This document shows, in pieces, positions 58,645 to 64,000 of a stretch of 64,000 nt of DNA (position 1 is its first letter; the number at the start of each line of letters is the position of its first letter). The notes under the pieces are model-generated. The model saw only the letters and a program-made list of their open reading frames with translations, made no database searches and was not told the origin of the DNA. The translations under genes and the position numbers were made by a program. This DNA is from Pseudomonadota bacterium (GTDB lineage: Bacteria > Pseudomonadota > Gammaproteobacteria > Xanthomonadales > Ahniellaceae): positions 186,001 to 250,000 of the forward strand of contig JALHNO010000002.1 in the NCBI GenBank assembly GCA_022843465.1, given 5' to 3'.

Positions 58645-61600
58645 ATGCGTCTGCAACAGGAAATCGACTTCACCACGCTGAACTGGGTCAAGCAGGAGCT
58701 CGACGAGACCCTTCGTCAGGCCCGGCAGGCGCTCGAGGCTTATGCCGAGGACACTGCCGATTCCAGCCTGATGCGCTTCTGCGCCACCTATCTGCACCAG
58801 GTCCAGGGCACCCTGCGCATGGTGGAGCTGTATGGCGCTGCAATGGTGGTTGAAGAGATGGAGCGGGTGGCTCAGGCGCTGCTCGACAACCAGATCCGCA
58901 ACAAGGACGATGCCTTCGAGGCGCTGCTGCGTGGCACCATGCAGCTCCCGGACTATCTTGAACGGTTGCAGAGCGGACACAAGGACATCCCGATCGTCCT
59001 GTTGCCCCTGCTCAATGATCTGCGTGCCTGTCGCGGCGAGAAGTTGCTCAGTGAAGGCGTGCTGTTCACCCCGGATCTGACCGTGGCGTTGCCGGCTGCC
59101 GTCAAGGGACCCGAGCGGCCGCTGGCCGATGCCGAACTGCGGATCGTGGCGGGCAGGCTGCGCCTGAACTACCAGGCCGGACTGGTCAAATTCCTGCGCG
59201 ACCAGACCTCCAATCTGGCCATCACCGGAATGCTCAATGCACTCGATGGCCTGACGTCGATCAGTACCCAGGCGGAGGCCCGTAGACTCTGGTGGGTGGC
59301 GTCGGGACTGCTGGAGGCGATCCGCGCTGGCAGCGTTACCGCCAACGCCGCAGTGAAACTGCTTTTTGGTCGACTCGATCGCGAGATCAAGCGCCTGGTC
59401 GACGTCGGCGAGGCCGGCTTCGCGGCCGAACCGCCGCGTGAGATGCTCAAGAATCTGCTTTATTACATCGCCCAGTCCAAGGGTGGTGATCCGCGCTCTG
59501 CCGAAATTCGCAAACTCTATCGTCTCGATCAGCTGGTTGCCTCGGAGCAGGAAATCGAACAGGCACGTGATGCCCTGGTCGGGCGCAATCGCGCCGTGCT
59601 GGATACGGTGTCGACGGCCATCAAGGAAGACCTGATGCGCGTCAAGGACGCGCTCGATCTGTTCCTGCGTACAGCCAGTGCCAATGCCAGCGATCTTGGA
59701 CCCCAGGTCGAAGTGCTCGATCGGGTCGGCGACACCCTCGGTGTGCTTGGTCTGGGCGTGCCGCGGCGGGTTGTATTGGAGCAGCGCGAGTCGCTCAACA
59801 AGATGGTAACCGGCCAGCGTGTGGTCGAGGAAGGCGCCTTGCTCGACGTCGCGGGTGCCCTGCTGTTCGTCGAGGCCTCACTGGACGACAACATCGAGCG
59901 ACTGGGTGGTGCGGACACCGAGCCGGCCACGGCCGAGGATGCGCGCGAGTCGAGCCTTGAGCTGCCGCAGGCCGAGGTACGCAAGATCCTTGATTCGCTG
60001 ATGAAGGAAGTGCAGACGAATCTGCAACAGATCAAGCAGGACGTCGTCGCCTTCATCGAGTCCGGATGGGATCATGGCAAGGCCGAACAGATTCCGCGTC
60101 TTCTGGACGAAGTCAGTGGTGCCATGACGATGGTTGGTCTCGCCGAGGCGAGCGGCCTGCTCAATGCCATCAGCCGCTTCATTGATACCGAATTGCTGCG
60201 TCGCCGCCGTGTTCCCACTGCCGATCAGATGGACCGCCTTGCCGATGCGGTCGCGAGCATGGAGTTCTACCTCGAAGCTACCCACGCGCAGCGCGTCGGT
60301 CGTGATCGTATTCTCGACGTTACCCGCGATAGCCTTGCCTCGCTCGGCTATTGGCCGGTGCCCGAGGATGCCCTGGTCGATCGCACGCCGCATGTCGAAC
60401 CAGAGCCGGTCAAGCCAGCGCCTGCTGCTCCGCTTGCCAGCTCAGAACCACGGGCTCCGCAAGTGGCTGAGGCAGCGGGTGGTACGCCTGTCGAGATCGA
60501 GGATCTTCAGCTCGACATGAATGCCCTGAGTTTTGGAATCGAAAGCGATTCCGGTACTTCACGCGCTGCTGACCGCTTCCGGGAGCAGGATTTTTCCGAC
60601 ATCGGCCTTACCACGACCGAGATGCCCGGTGCCGAGAGCATCGACGAATTCGTTTCGGGACTCGGCCAGGAACCCCAGGTCTACGTTGAGCCGACGCCGC
60701 CCCCGGTGGCAGCGCCCGAGCCCGAAATGCGCTCCGTGGTCGAGATTGCCGCTGGCGATGGCCTTGATGGCCTGATGATAGGTGAACCCGCAGCAGCGCC
60801 ACTTTCAGGTGAAGAGCAGAATGTCGCCGGCCTCCGACTGGCGCAGACCGAAGCTGTGGCGGCTGAAGAACCCGAAGAGGAATTTGATTACGAGTGGGTG
60901 GAGATCGAGCAGGAAGTCATCGATGAGCCGGCCGCCGTCGCCGGCGGAGCGTTCCAGTCGGTTCCCTCCGACGACATCGACGAGGAGATCCGCGAAGTCT
61001 TCCTTGAGGAAGTCCAGGAGGAGGTCGAGAACCTGGGTCGCAGTCTGCCGGACTGGAAAAATACTCCGGCCGACTTCGAGAAGCTCAAGCCCATCCGTCG
61101 GTCCTTCCACACGATGAAGGGGAGTGGCCGTCTGGTCGGTGCCATGGCACTGGGCGAGTTCAGCTGGAAAGTTGAGAACATGCTCAACCGGGTGCTCGAC
61201 AAGACGATCTCGGCCAGTCCCGCTGTGATCGCATTGCTCGATCAGGCCGTCGCGGCGTTGCCGTTCCTGCTGGCAGCATTGCGCGGCGACACAGTCGGTG
61301 GCGCCGATGTCGCCGGCATCATGGACGTGGCCGAGAAACTCGCCGCCGGCGAAGAGGCCTGGCTGCGTCCGGCCGAGCCGGTTCGCCGCATGGAAAAGGT
61401 GCTTGTACAGGTCAAGCGGCCGCGGCCGCGCCCGGTTGCCGCTCCTGTTGTCGAAAAGCCGGTTGAACTGACCGAGTCACTGGATATCACGACCGAGTTC
61501 AGCGAGCCCGCGGCAAGCGTCGAGCTGACCGATTTCATCGAAGTCGGGCAGGTCAGCGAGCCTCCCGTCGCGACGGCGCCAGAGCAGTCGACGCCGGCGA

Positions 61601-64000
61601 CGGTCGCGCCCGGTTTCCTGCCAGTCGAAGCGTCGGTTGATCCGATGATGCTGGAGATACTGCGCAGCGAAGTGGCCGGGCATCTGAACACGGTATCTGC
61701 ATATCTGGACAACTGCGCCCGTCAGGGTCATGCGGTGCCGGTCAGCGAGGAGTTGTTGCGTGCTGTGCATACCATGCATGGTGCTATCGCCATGGTCGAG
61801 TTGCCGTCCCTGGTGCCGCTGCTCGGTCCGCTCGAGGGATACATCAAACGCCTCCGCGGTGTCGGCGCCGCGCCTTCACAGTACGGACTGAACGCCATTG
61901 TTGATGCTGCCAGCGCCATCGAGTCCGGCATCGCCGCGGTTGACCAGCCGGGTGCAGAGTCGTTCCAGATCGGCTCACTGGTTGAGCGGCTCGCCGCGTT
62001 GCGCAATGAGCTGCCCGAACCCGAGAGCTTCGCTGAAGTCTTCAATCTCGTCGTCACCGATGAGGAACATCAGGATTCGCGTGGAGCGGAGTCCGTGCCG
62101 GTCGACAACGTCGACCAGCCCCCAGCTGACTTGGCGGGAGTCGAGGCTTCCTTCGATTTCGATACCCAGGACGATCTGCAATCGGCGCCATCGTCGGCCA
62201 GCGCGGATTCCAATGCCGCGGCGGCTGGTGACAGCCATGGTCTTGAGTTCCTCACCGACTCGCTCGACTTCGAAGAGTCGGTTGCGGTAACCGATGAAGA
62301 TCTTGCGGCTCCGATGTTCGATATCGAGCTGGACGAGTCGGTTTCTGATGCTTCGATGGAACTGGAATCCAGCCCCGGTCAGTTGCCGGACGATGCCCTG
62401 CTGTTCGAGGCCAATGACGACTGGACCGATGAGGCGGTGTTCTCCATCGAAGAGTCTGGCGCTACCGTCAGCGACGTCGTCGACGAATTGACACCTGCGG
62501 CGAGCGCTGCCGAAACCCCCGCGGACAGCAGCGACACTGCCAGGTCGGATGAGGAGACCCTCGACCTGCTGTTCGGGCGGCGCGATCTGGAGGAGGCTGC
62601 GACAGCCACTGGCGAGTCGCTTGCCGCGGCGCCGGCCGGCGGCCCGTTCGATGACACTGAAACGGATGCCATCCAGGTAACCGAACTCAGCGAGGCTGAT
62701 CGCGCGCTGTTCCAGTCCGAGGATGAGGACGATCTGCGCTCGGGTGCCGAGACTGCGACGCCGACCGCTGCCGTACCGGTCGCTGCGACCGCAGTCGCCA
62801 GCGGTTCGACGCAGGCACCCGAAGGCAGCTACCAGCAGATCGAGGACGATCCCAATCCCGATGGGTCGCTGGATCTGGCTGACATGGACGAAGATCTGCT
62901 CGAAATATTCGTGCAGGAAGCAAACGATATTCTGGACGCGTCTGACACCATGATGGCGCGACTGCGTGAAGCCCCGGACGAGCGTGAAATCGTCATCGGC
63001 CTGCAGCGCGAGTTGCATACACTCAAGGGTGGCGCGCGCATGGCCGGGCTTTCGCCGATTGGCGACCTCGGTCACTCGATGGAATCGCTGCTGGAGATCG
63101 TCGCCGATGGTCGCCGCGAAATCGATCGGGTTGCCCTCGAATCGCTGGAGCGCGGCTTTGATCGCCTGCATGGACTGGTAGCCCGCGTATCCAAGCGCCA
63201 GGCTATCGGGATGCCCTCCAATGCCATCGCCCGCTTCGAGGCCCTGGCGGCGGGTGACGAGATTCCGTTTGTTGGTACGGCCAGCGACGACGCCGGCGCA
63301 ACCAGTGCTGCGACCGCGACACCCGTCGAATCAGCGCCGGCGGCTGCCGCCCCTGCTGAGGCACCGGTGGTCCCGCGCGTGATGAAGCCGACAGCGCGCG
63401 ATCTTGCTGCCGCGGAAGAGGGTGATGATTTTGCCCGTCCGCAGCAGGAAATGATCCGCGTGCGTTCGGACATGCTGGACAACCTCGTCAACTACGCTGG
63501 CGAGGTCTCGATCTACCGTTCGCGTCTCGAACAGCAGATGAGCACGTTTCGCTTCAATCTGCAGGAACTTGACCAGACCGTCCTGCGTCTGCGCGAACAG
63601 CTGCGCAAACTGGAAATCGAAACCGAAGCGCAGATCATCGCGCGCTATCAGCGCGAAGCGGAAGACGCGGAAGGCCAGTTCGATCCGCTGGAACTCGATC
63701 GCTTCTCGACCCTTCAGCAGCTGACGCGTGCGCTTGCCGAGTCTGCCTCCGATCTGGTCGCTCTGCAGGGCACGATGGATGATCTGACCCGACAGTCGGA
63801 AACCCTGCTGCTGCAACAGTCGCGGGTGAGTTCGGAACTGCAGGAAGGCCTGATGCGCACCCGCATGGTGCCGTTCGACTCGGTCGTGCCGCGCCTGCGC
63901 CGGCTGATGCGGCAGACTTCGGGTGAACTGGGCAAGCGTGCCCAGCTGCGCGTCGAGGGTGCCCAGGGTGAAATGGACCGTAACGTGCTTGATCGCATGA
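58645..64000 (+). CDS. chpA: Chemosensory hybrid kinase ChpA/PilL, 3' end outside window
   Basis: At least 1785 codons; the frame is open at base 64000. Three clear histidine-phosphotransfer domains are seen: His822 (HTMKGSGR), His1042 (HTMHGAIAM, with His replacing the usual Lys) and His1458 (HTLKGGARM). A degenerate one lies at the N-terminus (His51, HQVQGTLRM). Long acidic Ala/Pro/Glu-rich linkers separate them. The P3 dimerisation helix starts near 1603 and the kinase domain near 1737 (MRTRMVPF); its ATP-binding part and the CheW and receiver domains are beyond the window. It phosphorylates PilG and PilH. Confidence 0.95.
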   Translation, partial: MRLQQEIDFTTLNWVKQELDETLRQARQALEAYAEDTADSSLMRFCATYLHQVQGTLRMVELYGAAMVVEEMERVAQALLDNQIRNKDDAFEALLRGTMQLPDYLERLQSGHKDIPIVLLPLLNDLRACRGEKLLSEGVLFTPDLTVALPAAVKGPERPLADAELRIVAGRLRLNYQAGLVKFLRDQTSNLAITGMLNALDGLTSISTQAEARRLWWVASGLLEAIRAGSVTANAAVKLLFGRLDREIKRLVDVGEAGFAAEPPREMLKNLLYYIAQSKGGDPRSAEIRKLYRLDQLVASEQEIEQARDALVGRNRAVLDTVSTAIKEDLMRVKDALDLFLRTASANASDLGPQVEVLDRVGDTLGVLGLGVPRRVVLEQRESLNKMVTGQRVVEEGALLDVAGALLFVEASLDDNIERLGGADTEPATAEDARESSLELPQAEVRKILDSLMKEVQTNLQQIKQDVVAFIESGWDHGKAEQIPRLLDEVSGAMTMVGLAEASGLLNAISRFIDTELLRRRRVPTADQMDRLADAVASMEFYLEATHAQRVGRDRILDVTRDSLASLGYWPVPEDALVDRTPHVEPEPVKPAPAAPLASSEPRAPQVAEAAGGTPVEIEDLQLDMNALSFGIESDSGTSRAADRFREQDFSDIGLTTTEMPGAESIDEFVSGLGQEPQVYVEPTPPPVAAPEPEMRSVVEIAAGDGLDGLMIGEPAAAPLSGEEQNVAGLRLAQTEAVAAEEPEEEFDYEWVEIEQEVIDEPAAVAGGAFQSVPSDDIDEEIREVFLEEVQEEVENLGRSLPDWKNTPADFEKLKPIRRSFHTMKGSGRLVGAMALGEFSWKVENMLNRVLDKTISASPAVIALLDQAVAALPFLLAALRGDTVGGADVAGIMDVAEKLAAGEEAWLRPAEPVRRMEKVLVQVKRPRPRPVAAPVVEKPVELTESLDITTEFSEPAASVELTDFIEVGQVSEPPVATAPEQSTPATVAPGFLPVEASVDPMMLEILRSEVAGHLNTVSAYLDNCARQGHAVPVSEELLRAVHTMHGAIAMVELPSLVPLLGPLEGYIKRLRGVGAAPSQYGLNAIVDAASAIESGIAAVDQPGAESFQIGSLVERLAALRNELPEPESFAEVFNLVVTDEEHQDSRGAESVPVDNVDQPPADLAGVEASFDFDTQDDLQSAPSSASADSNAAAAGDSHGLEFLTDSLDFEESVAVTDEDLAAPMFDIELDESVSDASMELESSPGQLPDDALLFEANDDWTDEAVFSIEESGATVSDVVDELTPAASAAETPADSSDTARSDEETLDLLFGRRDLEEAATATGESLAAAPAGGPFDDTETDAIQVTELSEADRALFQSEDEDDLRSGAETATPTAAVPVAATAVASGSTQAPEGSYQQIEDDPNPDGSLDLADMDEDLLEIFVQEANDILDASDTMMARLREAPDEREIVIGLQRELHTLKGGARMAGLSPIGDLGHSMESLLEIVADGRREIDRVALESLERGFDRLHGLVARVSKRQAIGMPSNAIARFEALAAGDEIPFVGTASDDAGATSAATATPVESAPAAAAPAEAPVVPRVMKPTARDLAAAEEGDDFARPQQEMIRVRSDMLDNLVNYAGEVSIYRSRLEQQMSTFRFNLQELDQTVLRLREQLRKLEIETEAQIIARYQREAEDAEGQFDPLELDRFSTLQQLTRALAESASDLVALQGTMDDLTRQSETLLLQQSRVSSELQEGLMRTRMVPFDSVVPRLRRLMRQTSGELGKRAQLRVEGAQGEMDRNVLDRM

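Noticed and set aside
61975-63171. Open frame of 398 codons antisense to chpA
   Set aside because: Shadow of the acidic linker and HPt coding region; no family features.

Overview
The window looks like a chromosomal segment of a GC-rich gammaproteobacterium of the Xanthomonadales/Lysobacterales group. The evidence is the gene order: yggS beside pilT-pilU, and gshB-tonB-yqgE-ruvX-pyrR-pyrB divergent from pilG-pilI-pilJ-cheR-chpA. A ytrA-type ABC operon, an exosortase H and a GNAT fusion protein also fit. The assignment is inference from gene content. I see no rRNA, tRNA, CRISPR array, insertion sequence or prophage. Genes are tightly packed with many ATGA or GTGA overlaps. Most antisense reading frames are by-products of high GC.

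Layout. 1-5.7 kb: start of an enoyl-CoA hydratase, a secreted FKBP isomerase, a DUF1289/NUDIX/sulfurtransferase operon, a peroxiredoxin, an hsp20-cbpA chaperone pair with a good heat-shock promoter, and an isolated pilH. 5.7-13.1 kb (minus): sucA-sucB-orf-lpd-orf-acuI, the 2-oxoglutarate dehydrogenase operon with two uncharacterised small genes inside it. 13.3-18.4 kb: purB-roxA-GNAT (minus) divergent from fumC. 18.4-20.9 kb: a ytrA-type repressor/ABC operon with a recognisable operator over its promoter. 21-27.7 kb: glutathione peroxidase, the KDO/LPS-export operon kdsD-kdsC-lptC-lptA-lptB, divergent ibaG-murA, and bpt. 27.8-34.7 kb (minus): M16 protease lipoprotein, DUF2007-like protein, tesB, amidase, aroB, aroK.

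34.9-43.3 kb (plus): exosortase H, a short-chain epimerase, dodecin, an OmpR-type regulator, a Ras/Rab-like small GTPase interrupted by a frameshift at a run of eight T, a hybrid histidine kinase translationally coupled to it, pdxH, a BtuF-like protein without a signal peptide, and a PAS protein with a degenerate GGDEF domain. 43.3-47.4 kb (minus): aminoglycoside-phosphotransferase-like protein, histidine phosphatase, yggT, proC, yggS. 47.5-49.8 kb: the type IV pilus retraction ATPases pilT and pilU. 49.9-54.3 kb (minus): pyrB, pyrR, ruvX, yqgE, tonB, gshB. 54.4 kb to the end: pilG, pilI, pilJ, cheR and the first 1785 codons of the giant kinase gene chpA/pilL.

How the parts work together. Two signalling systems dominate. 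One is the Pil-Chp chemosensory pathway for twitching motility; its motors (pilT, pilU), receptor, coupling protein, kinase and regulators are all here, with pilH about 49 kb from the main cluster. The other is the less familiar regulator/small GTPase/hybrid kinase module at 36.9-40.2 kb, the most unusual part of the window. The rest is central metabolism (TCA cycle, shikimate, pyrimidine, proline, PLP), envelope biogenesis and redox defence.
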